This document shows, one piece after another, positions 24,862 through 34,505 of a stretch of 64,000 bases of DNA. The notes beneath the pieces were generated by a model. The model saw nothing but the letters and a program-made list of their open reading frames with translations. It made no database searches and had not been told where the DNA came from. Positions within the stretch are counted from its first letter, which is position 1. Each line of letters starts with the position of its first letter. Source of the stretch: Mesorhizobium kowhaii (GTDB lineage Bacteria > Pseudomonadota > Alphaproteobacteria > Rhizobiales > Rhizobiaceae); NCBI RefSeq assembly GCF_003253745.1, contig NZ_MZXV01000001.1, forward strand, positions 1 to 64,000. Direction: 5' to 3'. Both the position numbers and the translations under genes were made by a program.

Positions 24862-27305
24862 GATTGAGGCTCCTTTTCGGCTTGGGGGATGAAGTTGGGA
24901 ATGAGGTCAGCGGCCCAGCCTGCGTTTCGCGCGCGCAGCCAGGCCGCGAGGAAGTCGTCGCGGCCATGCTCCGCCACAACGCTGGCGATGAGCGCCTGGT
25001 CCGTCTTGGAAGATGCGGCGCAGAGCGCCAGGCCGATTTCCGATAGGCCGAGCTCAAAGAGGCGGTTGCCGCGCCGGGACTGGCAATAGTAGTCGCGCTT
25101 GGGGGTCGCGCGCGCCAGGATCTCTATCTGGCGGTCGTTGAGGCCGAAGCGGCGGTAGATGGCGGTGATCTGCGGCTCGATCGCGCGCTCGTTCGGCAAG
25201 AGCAGTCGGGTTGGACAACTCTCGATGATCGCCGGGGCGACTTCCGAGCCGTCAATGTCGGACAAGGACTGAGTAGCGAAGATGACGCTGGCGTTCTTCT
25301 TGCGCAGTGTCTTCAGCCACTCGCGCAGCTGGCCGGCGAAGCCCTCGTCGTCGAGCGCCAGCCAACCTTCATCGATGATGAGCAGCGTCGGCCGTCCGTC
25401 GAGGCGATCACCGATGCGATGAAACAGGTAGGTCAGGACGGCTGGCGCGGCCCCGGTTCCAACCAGGCCCTCGATCTCGAACGCCTGAACGGATGCCGCG
25501 CCAAGATGTTCGGCCTCGGCATCAAGCAACCGGCCATAAGGGCCACCGATGCAGTATGGCCGCAGGGCCCGTTTTAGATCGTTCGCCTGCAGCAGGACAG
25601 CCAGGCCGGTGATGGTGCGCTCCGCGACCGGTGCGGAGGCAAGCGATGTCAGCGCGGTCCAGATATGCTCCTTGACGTCAGGGGTGATGGGGATGCCCTC
25701 GCGGGCAAGGATCGCTACGATCCAGTCCGCCGCCCAGGCGCGCTCATAGGTGTCGTGGACGCGGGCGAGCGGCTGCAGGGAGACGGAGGCCTGCGCACCT
25801 TCGGTGAGTTCGCCGCCGAGATCGTGCCAGTCACCGCCCATGGACAGCGTGGCGGCGCGGATCGAGCCGCCGAAGTCGAAGGCGAAGACCTGCGAGCCTG
25901 GGTAGCGGCGGAATTGCAGGGCCATCAGCGCAAGCAGCACCGACTTGCCCGCGCCGGTGGGGCCGACGACGAGTGTGTGGCCGACATCACCGACGTGCAG
26001 GGACAACCGGAACGGGGTCGAGCCTTCGGTCTTGCCGTAAAGCAAGGGGGGGCTACCGAAATGCTCGTCCCGTTCCGGCCCCGCCCACATGGCAGAGAGG
26101 GGAATCATGTGGGCGAGATTGAGTGTGGAGATGGGCGGCTGGCGGACATTGGCGTAGGCATGTCCGGGCAATGAGCCCAACCAGGCGTCGACGGCGTTGA
26201 CGGTTTCGATCATGGCCGTGAAGTCACGACCCTGGATGACTTTCTCGGCAAGACGCAGCTTCTCGTCTGCTGCTCGCGGATCGGCATCCCAGACCGCGAT
26301 GGTGGCGGTGACGTAGGCCATGCCCGACATGTCGGCGCCGAGTTCCTGTAAGGCCAAGTCGGCGTCGGCCGCTTTGTTGGAGGCGTCCGTGTCCATCAGC
26401 ACGGACGCCTCGTTGGTCATCACCTCCTTCAGGATCGCTGCGATGCTCTTGCGCTTGGCAAACCACTGGCGCCGGATTTTCGTCAGCAGCTTCGTGGCGT
26501 CGACCTTGTCGAGCAGGATCGCACGGGTCGACCAGCGGTAGGGAAAGGCCAACCGGTTCAGCTCGTCGAGCAGACCCGGCGTCGTCGCGGTAGGGAAACC
26601 GACAATGGTCAGGAGCCGAAGATGCTGGTCACCAAGGCGTGGCTCGAGCCCACCTGTCAGTGGCTCGTCGGTGAGCAGCGCATCGAGATAAACTGGCGTC
26701 TCCGGAACGTTTACGCGATGACGCTTTGTCGAGACAGTCGAGTGCAGGTAAGTCAGCGTCTCGCCGTCGTCGAGCGAACGACATTCCGGCATGAAGCCAT
26801 CGAGCAGCGAGAGCACGCGCTCGGTGCGGTCGACAAAGGCGCGCAGGACCTCATGCGGATCGACGCCGGACCGTTCGCGTCCCTCGTAGAGCCACCCTTC
26901 CGTACGCGCGGCCTCCTCGGCTGGCGGCAGATAGAGGAAGGTGAGGAAATAGCTCGATACGAAATGGACACCTTCCTCCTCGAAGTCGGCCTTGCGTTCG
27001 GCGTCGACCAGGCCAGACGCCGGGTCGGGAAACTGGCTCTCGGGATAGGTCGCCGCCTCGTGCCGCTGCGCCTCGACGAAGATGCTCCAACCCGAGCCGA
27101 GGCGACGGAAGGCGTTGTTGATGCGCGCAGCGACCGCAACCAGCTCGGCCGCGACGGCGGAATCGAGATCTGGCCCGCGGAACTTTGCGGTGCGCTGGAA
27201 GCTCCCGTCCTTGTTGATCACAACGCCCGGTGCAACGAGGGCAACCCAAGGCAGATAGTCGGCCAGGCGGCTGGCGGTGCGACGAAATTCGGCAAGGTTC
27301 ATCAT
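24858..27305 (-). CDS. trbE: Conjugal transfer ATPase TrbE (VirB4-like)
   Basis: The protein is about 815 residues from the double ATG at 27300-27305 (MMNLAEFRRTASRLADYLPW); an in-frame upstream extension overlaps trbD and is not needed. It has an N-terminal VirB4 domain. The ATPase domain carries Walker A GPTGAGKSVLLALM (about residue 445), Walker B LLIIDEGWLALDDEGFAG and sensor-like VIFATQSLSDIDGS. It powers T4SS assembly and substrate transport at the inner membrane. It is full-length with no breaks and overlaps trbJ by 4 bases. Confidence 0.95.
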   Translation of the reverse strand: MMNLAEFRRTASRLADYLPWVALVAPGVVINKDGSFQRTAKFRGPDLDSAVAAELVAVAARINNAFRRLGSGWSIFVEAQRHEAATYPESQFPDPASGLVDAERKADFEEEGVHFVSSYFLTFLYLPPAEEAARTEGWLYEGRERSGVDPHEVLRAFVDRTERVLSLLDGFMPECRSLDDGETLTYLHSTVSTKRHRVNVPETPVYLDALLTDEPLTGGLEPRLGDQHLRLLTIVGFPTATTPGLLDELNRLAFPYRWSTRAILLDKVDATKLLTKIRRQWFAKRKSIAAILKEVMTNEASVLMDTDASNKAADADLALQELGADMSGMAYVTATIAVWDADPRAADEKLRLAEKVIQGRDFTAMIETVNAVDAWLGSLPGHAYANVRQPPISTLNLAHMIPLSAMWAGPERDEHFGSPPLLYGKTEGSTPFRLSLHVGDVGHTLVVGPTGAGKSVLLALMALQFRRYPGSQVFAFDFGGSIRAATLSMGGDWHDLGGELTEGAQASVSLQPLARVHDTYERAWAADWIVAILAREGIPITPDVKEHIWTALTSLASAPVAERTITGLAVLLQANDLKRALRPYCIGGPYGRLLDAEAEHLGAASVQAFEIEGLVGTGAAPAVLTYLFHRIGDRLDGRPTLLIIDEGWLALDDEGFAGQLREWLKTLRKKNASVIFATQSLSDIDGSEVAPAIIESCPTRLLLPNERAIEPQITAIYRRFGLNDRQIEILARATPKRDYYCQSRRGNRLFELGLSEIGLALCAASSKTDQALIASVVAEHGRDDFLAAWLRARNAGWAADLIPNFIPQAEKEPQS

Positions 27306-27315
27306 GACCGCGTCC

Positions 27316-27597
27316 TCAAACTGACAGATGACCGGGGATGCGCAGATGCCGGCGGCCGACCTCGAAAAAGAGCGGATCGCGTTTCGCGGCCCAAACCGCC
27401 GTGACATGCCCGAGCGCCCAGATGGTGAGACCGACCAGCCACAGGCGCAGGCCGAGGCCGATCGCGCCGGCGAGTGTGCCGTTCAGGATCGCAATGGAGC
27501 GCGGCGCGCCGCCGAGCAGGATGTGCTCGGTCAGCGCCCTGTGAACGGGGACGACCCAGCCCGGCACCGTGTCGAGTTGTTCGAAAGCGGTTGCCAT
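27316..27597 (-). CDS. trbD: Conjugal transfer protein TrbD (VirB3-like)
   Basis: This 93-residue inner-membrane protein opens with VPVHRALTEHILLGGAPRS, which is typical of TrbD. It then has two close hydrophobic helices (LNGTLAGAIGLGLRLWLVGL, IWALGHVTAVWAAKRDPLF). Its ATG shares one base with the trbC stop (TGATG), so the two are coupled. Confidence 0.93.
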   Translation of the reverse strand: MATAFEQLDTVPGWVVPVHRALTEHILLGGAPRSIAILNGTLAGAIGLGLRLWLVGLTIWALGHVTAVWAAKRDPLFFEVGRRHLRIPGHLSV

Positions 27598-27929
27598 CAG
27601 ATCAATGCTCCGCCGCCGAACGAAAAGAACGACAGGAAGAAGCTTGACGCCGCGAAGGCGATCGACAGACCAAAGACGATCTGGATCAGCCGCCGAAAGC
27701 CTCCCGAAGTATCGCCGAAGGCAAGCGTCAGGCCCGTCACGATGATGATGATGACGGCAATGATCTTGGAGACGGGGCCCTCGATCGACTGAAGGATTTT
27801 TTCCAGCGGCTGTTCCCACGGCATCGACGAGCCGGATGCATGGGCCGCCGGGGCAACGATAAGACTGACAACAAGGGTAGTGGCCGCTGCACCGATTTGG
27901 CGGTAGCCGCGTGAAAGGATGGGGATCAT
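27597..27929 (-). CDS. trbC: Conjugal transfer pilin TrbC (VirB2-like)
   Basis: This 110-residue pro-pilin starts [20 protein letters not shown]. It has a signal peptide ending APAAHA, then two hydrophobic segments (VSKIIAVIIIIVTGLTLAFG and IVFGLSIAFAASSFFLSFFS) around a short GDTSGGFRR loop. It is the major pilus subunit, probably processed and cyclised by the TraF peptidase encoded at 35878. It overlaps trbB by 4 bases. Confidence 0.93.
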   Translation of the reverse strand: MIPILSRGYRQIGAAATTLVVSLIVAPAAHASGSSMPWEQPLEKILQSIEGPVSKIIAVIIIIVTGLTLAFGDTSGGFRRLIQIVFGLSIAFAASSFFLSFFSFGGGALI

Positions 27930-28909
27930 GAACTCTCTCCTATGTCGGTGGGGTTGGCCTGGATGATGCGATAGTCGCCGTCGGGCCCGAGACCTGCGAC
28001 GCGCGCGAGTTCCGCCAGTCGCCGCGCCGAGCCGCGTCCGGCAAGCACCGCCACGAGGTCGATGGTTTCGGCAATCAGCGCACGCGGAACGGTGACGACG
28101 GCTTCCTGGATGAGTTGCTCGAGACGGCGCAGCGCGCCGATACCGGAGCCGGCATGGATGGTGCCGATGCCGCCGGGGTGACCTGTACCCCACGCTTTGA
28201 GCAGGTCGAGGGCCTCCGGCCCACGGACCTCGCCGATCGGGATGCGGTCGGGCCGCAGGCGCAGGGAGGAGCGAACCAGGTCAGAAAGCGTAGCGACGCC
28301 GTCCTTGGTCCGCATAGCGACAAGGTTGGGTGCCGCGCACTGAAGCTCGCGTGTGTCCTCGATGATGACGACGCGATCCGACCCTCTCGCGACCTCGGCC
28401 AGCAAGGCATTGGTGAGCGTCGTCTTGCCGGTAGATGTGCCGCCGGCGACGAGAATGTTGGCACGGCTGGCGACGGCGGCGCGCAGCGTCGCTGCCTGGT
28501 CGTCGCTCATGATGCCTGCCGCCACGTAGTCCTTGAGCGTGAAGACTGCGACGGCGGGCTTTCGGATTGCGAAAGCTGGCGCGGCGACGACGGGCGGCAG
28601 CAGCCCTTCGAAGCGCTCTCCGGTCTCTGGCAATTCCGCCGAGACGCGAGGCGAGCGACCGTGCACTTCAGCGCCGATATGATGGGCGACCAGGCGCACG
28701 ATGCGCTCGCCATCGGCGGCTGAAAGCGTCTCCCCTGTCTCGGCCAGACCTTCCGCGAGCCGATCCACCCAGATCCGGCCGTCCGGGTTCAGCATCACTT
28801 CGACGATGGCCGGGTCATCCAGGAACCTGGTGATGGCGGGGCCAAGCGCGGTGCGCAGCATGCGCGAACTGCGCGCGCGGCCTTCCGTATTGTTTTGCGA
28901 GCTTGTCAT
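27926..28909 (-). CDS. trbB: Conjugal transfer ATPase TrbB (VirB11-like)
   Basis: This 327-residue hexameric secretion ATPase has an N-terminal domain (residues 1-130) followed by Walker [10 protein letters not shown] (156-164), an Asp box [16 protein letters not shown], and the His box/Walker B region [20 protein letters not shown] with [13 protein letters not shown]. The motifs are intact. It is the first gene of the trb run. The usual upstream CopG/traG genes are separated from it here by a toxin-antitoxin pair. Confidence 0.95.
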   Translation of the reverse strand: MTSSQNNTEGRARSSRMLRTALGPAITRFLDDPAIVEVMLNPDGRIWVDRLAEGLAETGETLSAADGERIVRLVAHHIGAEVHGRSPRVSAELPETGERFEGLLPPVVAAPAFAIRKPAVAVFTLKDYVAAGIMSDDQAATLRAAVASRANILVAGGTSTGKTTLTNALLAEVARGSDRVVIIEDTRELQCAAPNLVAMRTKDGVATLSDLVRSSLRLRPDRIPIGEVRGPEALDLLKAWGTGHPGGIGTIHAGSGIGALRRLEQLIQEAVVTVPRALIAETIDLVAVLAGRGSARRLAELARVAGLGPDGDYRIIQANPTDIGESS

Positions 28910-29295
28910 CGTGTCCCCGTTTCGGTCGGGAACAGCCAGACGGTCCCCGGTTGGGGATGATCAAAAGAGCCAGAAAGCAGGCCGATTCAACAGCTTTCAG
29001 TTGTCGTCGTACCGTAGCGTGCAAATACAGGAGAACGGCGGTGCGCCGGCCCTCAGTGCTGCAGCGCAGGGGCTGGGGTATTCACAATACCATCCGAGGC
29101 CGCGACTCGCTCGTCGATGGAGGGGCGGATCGCGGCTTTGGCTTCTGCGGTGAGACTGCCGCAATGATCAGCGAAGGCATTGTGAGCCCGCAGGCCCGCC
29201 AGAGATGGCGTGATCACGTCCCTGGCTGCAGCGAGCATGCGGCATCATCGCTACGCATTGGGCTGGCGATGTCAGGCAGGAGTTGGCCGCAGCAC
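28910..29295 (-). other. Non-coding or decayed stretch upstream of trbB
   Basis: About 390 bases lie between trbB and the GNAT toxin gene. A 61-residue minus-strand frame (29053-29238, starting MLAAARDVITPSLAGLRAHN) has stop codons directly upstream and no recognisable family. The stretch presumably carries the trbB promoter, since the toxin-antitoxin genes end just upstream. No clear terminator seen. Confidence 0.4.
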
Positions 29296-29814
29296 CTAGA
29301 TCGCTGCTATTGCCTTTGCGATCGTGACAAGGGGCAAGACCAGGGCCAGCGGCGCGTCATCAAGACGGGCCGCACCATAGCCCTCGTACCAGCGTGCTGC
29401 TTGGTCGCTTTTGGCGTCGATAAGCAAGGCAACGCCGCCGACTTCCTGCGCAACTGCCATACAGCGTTTCCCGGCGGCGAGCAGCAATCCGCCGCCGAGG
29501 CCGCGGCCTTGTACCGTGAGATCCACTGCAAGGCGACCCAGGCGAAAGACCGGTACGTCGTAGCGACCGAGGCCACGTCTGGCGACTGCAGGGGTCCGGG
29601 CGTAGTCGATTGAGGCGGGGCTGAGGGAATAGTATCCGAGGACGTGCGAAGGATCTTCCGCCACGCCGGCGACGAAGGTTTTGGCACCGCCGCTCTCGTG
29701 GTTTTGACGCGCAAAGCGCTGCAGATAGATATTGAGATCAGCGTCGCCACAATTGAAGGCGGCGCGGTCATGCTGTTTGCCGATCGGCGTTTCCTGCCAG
29801 ACGATGGAGCTCAC
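29296..29814 (-). CDS. GNAT-family toxin of a TacAT-like toxin-antitoxin pair
   Basis: This 172-residue acetyltransferase has the GNAT core: LGYYSLSPASIDYARTPAVA, VPVFRLGRLAVDLTVQGRGL and the acetyl-CoA loop RGLGGGLLLAAG, then a WYEGYGAARLDD C-terminal part. With a DUF1778 protein directly upstream (overlap of 4 bases) it matches TacT/AtaT toxins, which acetylate aminoacyl-tRNA and stop translation. Its tRNA target cannot be told from sequence. Confidence 0.92.
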   Translation of the reverse strand: MSSIVWQETPIGKQHDRAAFNCGDADLNIYLQRFARQNHESGGAKTFVAGVAEDPSHVLGYYSLSPASIDYARTPAVARRGLGRYDVPVFRLGRLAVDLTVQGRGLGGGLLLAAGKRCMAVAQEVGGVALLIDAKSDQAARWYEGYGAARLDDAPLALVLPLVTIAKAIAAI

Positions 29815-30086
29815 GCGAGAGTCTGACCGGCCTTGGCGGCACGGATAAGACGGTCGGTGGGTGCCGGCAGGTTTTCGAGCAGGTCGAGAACGCGCAGGCT
29901 GTCGCGTTCTGACAGTGCGAGATGTTCGGCACGTTCGATTGCAGCTTGGGCGTCACGCAGCGCGGAGCGCGTGACAAACTCAGTTAGGCCGACATTCGAC
30001 AAAGCCGCTGCACGTGCGATCATGGCTTTTGCTTCGGGCGGAATCCGAACATCGATTCGACCGTTATCGCTGACATTGCGGGGCAT
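29811..30086 (-). CDS. DUF1778 antitoxin (TacA-like)
   Basis: The 91-residue protein has an N-terminal ribbon-helix-helix (GRIDVRIPPEAKAMIARAAA, then LSNVGLTEFVTRSALRDAQ) and a C-terminal toxin-wrapping tail ending ENLPAPTDRLIRAAKAG. It binds and neutralises the GNAT toxin and represses the operon through the palindrome 21 bases upstream. It overlaps the toxin gene by 4 bases. Confidence 0.92.
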   Translation of the reverse strand: MPRNVSDNGRIDVRIPPEAKAMIARAAALSNVGLTEFVTRSALRDAQAAIERAEHLALSERDSLRVLDLLENLPAPTDRLIRAAKAGQTLA

Positions 30087-30106
30087 AGCTATTCTCCTTT
30101 ATCCCC

Positions 30107-30141
30107 AATATATGGTACGGATTCAATCCGTACAATATATT
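30107..30141. promoter_or_regulatory. Near-perfect 35-bp palindrome upstream of antitoxin gene
   Basis: GTACGGATT (30115-30123) and AATCCGTAC (30125-30133) are exact inverted copies around one base. They are flanked by AATATAT (30107-30113) and ATATATT (30135-30141), so the whole stretch is a palindrome with a single mismatch pair. The A/T flanks look like a -10 region. A probable autoregulatory operator for the DUF1778 protein. Confidence 0.75.
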
Positions 30142-30255
30142 CCTTTCTCGATACTAGACCAGCATGCTTTGCCACCTGCGAATCCATCCCACCCGGGCCG
30201 ATCTTCAAGCCACTCCTTGGATCTCGGTTTAAAGAGGCCTTGTCGAGCCGCACAG

Positions 30256-30699
30256 TCAGGACGGCGTTTTTTCGTCCCCCATCGGATTGATGTCCTCGGA
30301 AATCTCCTGCCGTAGTTTCGGCCCCTTCGCCAGTCGTCTCCCCAAGGCGGTGACGAAGGCTTCATAGCGTTCGGCCGCTTTGGCACGTGCGGCCTGGGCG
30401 GCGGGCTCTGGCAAGGCAGGCGTGGTCGCGAGCCAGAAGCGGACGAACACCGCCAGAGTCTCAACCGCGACGCCGATATCGCGCTCCTGCCGGGCCAGGC
30501 GGCGATCGACCTGGTCGAGGCGTTTGGCGATCGCCGCCTCGCGGCGCTCATCCGCATCCGGCGACAGGAACGAAGCGATCGCAGCTTCAGCAATCATCGA
30601 CTGAGGTTGATCGCGCCGAGCCGCATAGTCCGAAAGCATCGTCATGATGGTCTGATCGAGATAGACAGAAATCTGCACTTTCTTCTTGCGGACTGTCAT
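30256..30699 (-). CDS. CopG-family (ribbon-helix-helix) protein between traG and trbB
   Basis: The 147-residue protein has an N-terminal ribbon-helix-helix domain (KKVQISVYLDQTIMTMLSDY, then ARRDQPQSMIAEAAIASFLS) and a coiled-coil C-terminus (RLDQVDRRLARQERDIGVAV). CopG proteins of this size sit directly between traG and trbB in related modules and may regulate the operon or assist relaxosome function. Five bases separate its start from the traG stop. Confidence 0.88.
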   Translation of the reverse strand: MTVRKKKVQISVYLDQTIMTMLSDYAARRDQPQSMIAEAAIASFLSPDADERREAAIAKRLDQVDRRLARQERDIGVAVETLAVFVRFWLATTPALPEPAAQAARAKAAERYEAFVTALGRRLAKGPKLRQEISEDINPMGDEKTPS

Positions 30700-30704
30700 G
30701 GCGC

Positions 30705-32693
30705 CTACAGCTCCATGCCGTCATCAGGGTCGAGGGAAACCTGCCGCGCCACCCCCTGCATGAGGCGCGCCAGGCGCCGATTGCGGATGGCTTCTTCGTC
30801 GTCGCTATCGTCGACCGGATCGATCTCGAACTCATTATCGATCGGAGCCGTTTTGTCGACTGGTCGCGCACGATTGAGTTCGGGTTGCAGGCGTCGCTCT
30901 GATTCCGTTGGGTCACCATCCTCCTGCCGAGACGTGCCGGCCGTTTCGGTAAGCTCAGGGCGAGTCAGGATCGGCAGATGGCTCCAGTCGTCAAGATGGG
31001 CTTGTTCGGACCGGGCCAGATCAGGTGGCGACATGACGCGTTCACGGAAGCGGACATCCTCGTAGTAGCGCGCCTTCTTCGCCCTGATCGGCGACGTCCC
31101 CGACACCATGACGATCTCGTCGGTCGGTGGAAGCTGCATGATCTCGCCAGGGGTCAGCAGTTGGCGGGCTGTTTCCTGCCGCGACACCATGAGATGTCCA
31201 AGCCAAGGGGAGAGCCGGTGGCCGGCATAGTTCTTCATCGCCCGCATCTCGGTTGCGGTGCCTAGCGCGTCAGATACGCGTTTGGCGGTCCTTTCATCGT
31301 TCGTCGCGAAGCTGACACGAACATGACAGTTGTCGAGGATAGAATTGTTCGGACCGTACGCCTTCTCGATCTGGTTGAGCGACTGCGCAATGAGAAAGCT
31401 TTTCAGCCCGTAGCCGGCCATGAAGGCGAGCGCACTCTCGAAAAAGTCGAGGCGGCCGAGAGCCGGAAACTCGTCCAGCATCAGCAGCAGCCGGTGACGA
31501 CCTGTCTTTGTATGCAGGTCCTCGGTCAGACGCCGTCCGATCTGATTGAGAATAAGGCGAATGAGCGGTTTGGTCCGATTGATGTCGGAAGGCGGCACGA
31601 CGAGATAGAGCGTTGCCGGTCGCTTGCCGCCTACGATGTCGGCGATCCGCCAGTCGCAGCGCGTGGTCACCTCAGCGACAACGGGATCGCGGTAGAGGCC
31701 CAGGAAGGACATCGCGGTGGAGAGCACACCCGAACGCTCATTGTCGGACTTGTTCAGCAGTTCGCGCGCGGCACTGGCGATGACCGGGTGCGGGCCTGCC
31801 TCACCGAGGTGCGCCGTCTTCATCATTGCGGCCAATGTGGACTCGATCGGCCGCTTCGGATCGGAGAGGAACGCGGCGACGCCGGCCAGTGTCTTGTCCT
31901 TCTCGGCATAGAGGACATGCAGGATCGCGCCGACCAGCAGCGCGTGGCTGGTCTTTTCCCAGTGGTTCCGCTTCTCCAGACTCCCCTCCGGGTCGACGAG
32001 AATGTCCGCAATGTTCTGAACATCGCGGACTTCCCATTCGCCGCGGCGAACTTCCAGCAAGGGATTGTAGGCGGACGATTTCGAATTGGTCGGATCGAAG
32101 AGCAGAACGCGACCGTGCAGAGCGCGGAAGCCGGCTGTGAGCTGCCAGTTCTCGCCCTTGATGTCGTGGACTATCGCGGAGCCCGGCCAGGTAAACAGCG
32201 AAGGCACCACCAGGCCGACGCCCTTGCCGGATCGGGTCGGGGCAAAGCACAGCACATGCTCGGGCCCGTCGTGGCGGAGATAGTGGCGATCGTAGCGGCC
32301 GAGCACCACGCCATCGGTGCCGAGAAGACCAGCCGCCTCGACCTCCCGTCTATCGGCCCATCGCGCCGAACCGTAGGTTTGGACGTTCTTGACTTCCCGC
32401 GCCCGCCACACCGACATCCCGATCGCGACAATGATCGACAGGAAGCCTCCCGATACGGCAATCAATCCGCCTTTCACGAAGATACCCGGTGCATAGGCAT
32501 CGTAGAAGTACCACCACCAGAACAAGGCGGGGGGATAGTAGACGGGCAGTCCGGCGATCTCGAACCAGGGCGTGCCGAGCCCCGTCTGGAAACCGAGTTT
32601 CCATGCGGTCCATTGCGTCGCCGCCCAGGTCGTCGACAGGACGATCAGGAAGACAGTGAGGATCTGACCCCAGAGAATTTTCGTAGCGGACAT
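30705..32693 (-). CDS. traG: Type IV coupling protein TraG (VirD4-like)
   Basis: This 662-residue protein has N-terminal membrane helices (ILTVFLIVLSTTWAATQWTA; GGLIAVSGGFLSIIVAIGMS). The ATPase carries Walker A APTRSGKG (151-158), LVVPSLFTWPGSAIVHDIKG, Walker B LLLMLDEFPALGRL and FLIAQSLNQIEKAYG. It delivers the relaxase-DNA complex to the Trb channel. Complete and intact. It starts 21 bases after the relaxase gene stop. Confidence 0.95.
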   Translation of the reverse strand: MSATKILWGQILTVFLIVLSTTWAATQWTAWKLGFQTGLGTPWFEIAGLPVYYPPALFWWWYFYDAYAPGIFVKGGLIAVSGGFLSIIVAIGMSVWRAREVKNVQTYGSARWADRREVEAAGLLGTDGVVLGRYDRHYLRHDGPEHVLCFAPTRSGKGVGLVVPSLFTWPGSAIVHDIKGENWQLTAGFRALHGRVLLFDPTNSKSSAYNPLLEVRRGEWEVRDVQNIADILVDPEGSLEKRNHWEKTSHALLVGAILHVLYAEKDKTLAGVAAFLSDPKRPIESTLAAMMKTAHLGEAGPHPVIASAARELLNKSDNERSGVLSTAMSFLGLYRDPVVAEVTTRCDWRIADIVGGKRPATLYLVVPPSDINRTKPLIRLILNQIGRRLTEDLHTKTGRHRLLLMLDEFPALGRLDFFESALAFMAGYGLKSFLIAQSLNQIEKAYGPNNSILDNCHVRVSFATNDERTAKRVSDALGTATEMRAMKNYAGHRLSPWLGHLMVSRQETARQLLTPGEIMQLPPTDEIVMVSGTSPIRAKKARYYEDVRFRERVMSPPDLARSEQAHLDDWSHLPILTRPELTETAGTSRQEDGDPTESERRLQPELNRARPVDKTAPIDNEFEIDPVDDSDDEEAIRNRRLARLMQGVARQVSLDPDDGMEL

Positions 32694-32714
32694 CGCAGGC
32701 TCCTATCTTGCGGT

Positions 32715-34454
32715 TCAGAGGCCAGGGCCTCTCTTGCGGCCGAAGCTCCAGTCGACACCTCCGGCGTCGCGCGCGATCCCGGAGACATGCCGGCCGAGAT
32801 GCTTTTCGAGAGAGGGTGTCCACGGAACGAGCTGGAAACCGAGGCCGTCGTCGATCATGGCGAAACGGCCAGAGGCGAGCGTGAAACGCTGGCGATAGGT
32901 GCCGGCAACATAGCCTCCGCTGGCGACGCGGTTGAAAGGTTGTCCGGTGTCGGCCGCGAGCCTGTCGGCAACCATGTCCAGTTCCGTGCGGCGCAGCGTA
33001 TCGAGCAGGTTACGGGCGAATACGATGCGCCTTCCCTGCCGCTCTGCCAGCCCTTGATTGACAAGGTGTTCGGCGCGGCGGTTTAAGGCGTCGCGGACCT
33101 CGGCGCCGAAGCCAGCCTCGGACAGAGCGGCAGGCTCGCGAGCGATTGCCTGGCGGTCGAGCCATGTCGCACCCGATGCCATAACCTGCTGATCCACGCC
33201 AAGATCGGAGCGCACCGCCAGCGCTGAGCGGCGGAGGCCGCGCGCATCATCGAATCCGCGCAGTTCGACTATCGATCCCACTGCGCTGTCGCCAGCCGCC
33301 TCCAGATTGGAAAGTTTGATGTGATGGGTGCGTCCATCGACGCCGTCGACCACTGCATAGGCCGTGCCACTCAGTTCGTCATCGAGCCCGCGTTCGATCA
33401 GCCGCCCGATAATGGGCGTATCAAGACTTTCCGCCGCCACAACGAAACCGGCTGAGCCGCGCTCGATGCCGTGCTCAGTCAGCGCGCGGTGCATGCGCTT
33501 GATGATGTCGCCACGCTCGCCGAGTTCGCGCAGCGTCGTCTCGGCCTTGTCGTCAATCACCCATTGGCCTGGCCCAATCTGATCGGCAAGACCAAGGGCT
33601 TCGAGCTTGCGCAGGCGGCCGACCTTCAGCGTGTGATACTCATCCGGTTGCCTGTGAGGACATGGAGCGAGATCGATGCCGGCGGTATCGCGACTGTCGC
33701 GAAGCAGCTGGCGGTCGAGCTGCGTCCAACGTTCGGACTGGATCTGGCTTTCGAGCGAGCGGCGGATGTCGAGATCGCTGCGCGGCCCCAGTTCCTGGGT
33801 GATCAGGTCGCGGGCTCGATCGCGCATACCTTCCTTGATGTAGTCGCGCGAGATGACCAGATCCTGGCCGTCGTCGCGAACCCCGCGAACGATCAGATGG
33901 ACATGCGGATGCTCGGTGTTCCAGTGATCTACCGCGACCCAGTCGAGCCGTGTTCCGAGATCCTTCTCCATCTGCCCGGCCAGATCTCGGGTGAAGGATT
34001 TCAGGTCCGCCATTTCGAGGGCGTCGTCGGGCGAGACGATAAAGCGGAAATGATGCCGGTCGTCCTGCGTGCGTGCGGCGAAGGCCCCGCCATCGGCATT
34101 GTCCGTCCCCTGCCCGAAAAGTCGCGCCTTCTCTCCGTCCCGGGTCACGCCGTCGCGCCGCAGGTACATGAGATGGGCGCCAAGCGGGGTCGCGCGCGCA
34201 GAATGACGAACGACGCGGGCCTTGATGACCGCGCCCCGCGACCGCGAAGTGATGAAGCGGTTGGCCTGGATGCTGGCGCGCCGACCGTGTCCAAAGCGAG
34301 AGCGATTGCCGGCAACGATCCGGCCCGAGCGCGAGATCCCCCCGCCAGCTTTTTTCGCTGCGGCCAACGCCTGAGCGATGAAGGGGCGGGCCTGCTGGGT
34401 GCGGGTCGAGCGAATGCGGCCGGGCCGAATGCGAAACTCGCGCTCATCGGCCAT
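32715..34454 (-). CDS. DUF3363 relaxase (VirD2/RlxS-like, MOBP)
   Basis: The protein is 579 residues from the ATG at 34452-34454. It has an Arg-rich N-terminus, a candidate catalytic Tyr in LGAHLMYLRRDG (Y97), the region DRHHFRFIVSPDDALEM, and the metal-binding HUH-type motif HWNTEHPHVHLIVRG (177-191). It is followed by the long DUF3363 C-terminal domain (VGRLRKLEALGLA, FVVAAESLDTPIIGRLIERG). It nicks at oriT and is carried into the recipient. It corresponds to RlxS-type relaxases of Mesorhizobium ICEs. Upstream sequence is rich in inverted repeats. Confidence 0.93.
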   Translation of the reverse strand: MADEREFRIRPGRIRSTRTQQARPFIAQALAAAKKAGGGISRSGRIVAGNRSRFGHGRRASIQANRFITSRSRGAVIKARVVRHSARATPLGAHLMYLRRDGVTRDGEKARLFGQGTDNADGGAFAARTQDDRHHFRFIVSPDDALEMADLKSFTRDLAGQMEKDLGTRLDWVAVDHWNTEHPHVHLIVRGVRDDGQDLVISRDYIKEGMRDRARDLITQELGPRSDLDIRRSLESQIQSERWTQLDRQLLRDSRDTAGIDLAPCPHRQPDEYHTLKVGRLRKLEALGLADQIGPGQWVIDDKAETTLRELGERGDIIKRMHRALTEHGIERGSAGFVVAAESLDTPIIGRLIERGLDDELSGTAYAVVDGVDGRTHHIKLSNLEAAGDSAVGSIVELRGFDDARGLRRSALAVRSDLGVDQQVMASGATWLDRQAIAREPAALSEAGFGAEVRDALNRRAEHLVNQGLAERQGRRIVFARNLLDTLRRTELDMVADRLAADTGQPFNRVASGGYVAGTYRQRFTLASGRFAMIDDGLGFQLVPWTPSLEKHLGRHVSGIARDAGGVDWSFGRKRGPGL

Positions 34455-34505
34455 GGCGCGATCCCACAATGTGGAAAAGAGAAAACAAATACAAAGGCTT
34501 GTACA

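Noticed and set aside
29053..29238. 61-residue minus-strand frame upstream of trbB
   Set aside because: Stops directly precede the start and no family is recognised. It is mentioned only as part of the intergenic stretch.
31323..33086. Long plus-strand open frame (587 codons) across traG and the relaxase
   Set aside because: It is antisense to two intact, well-recognised genes. Its composition is Arg/Gly/Asp-rich with no family signature, so it is a GC-rich shadow frame.
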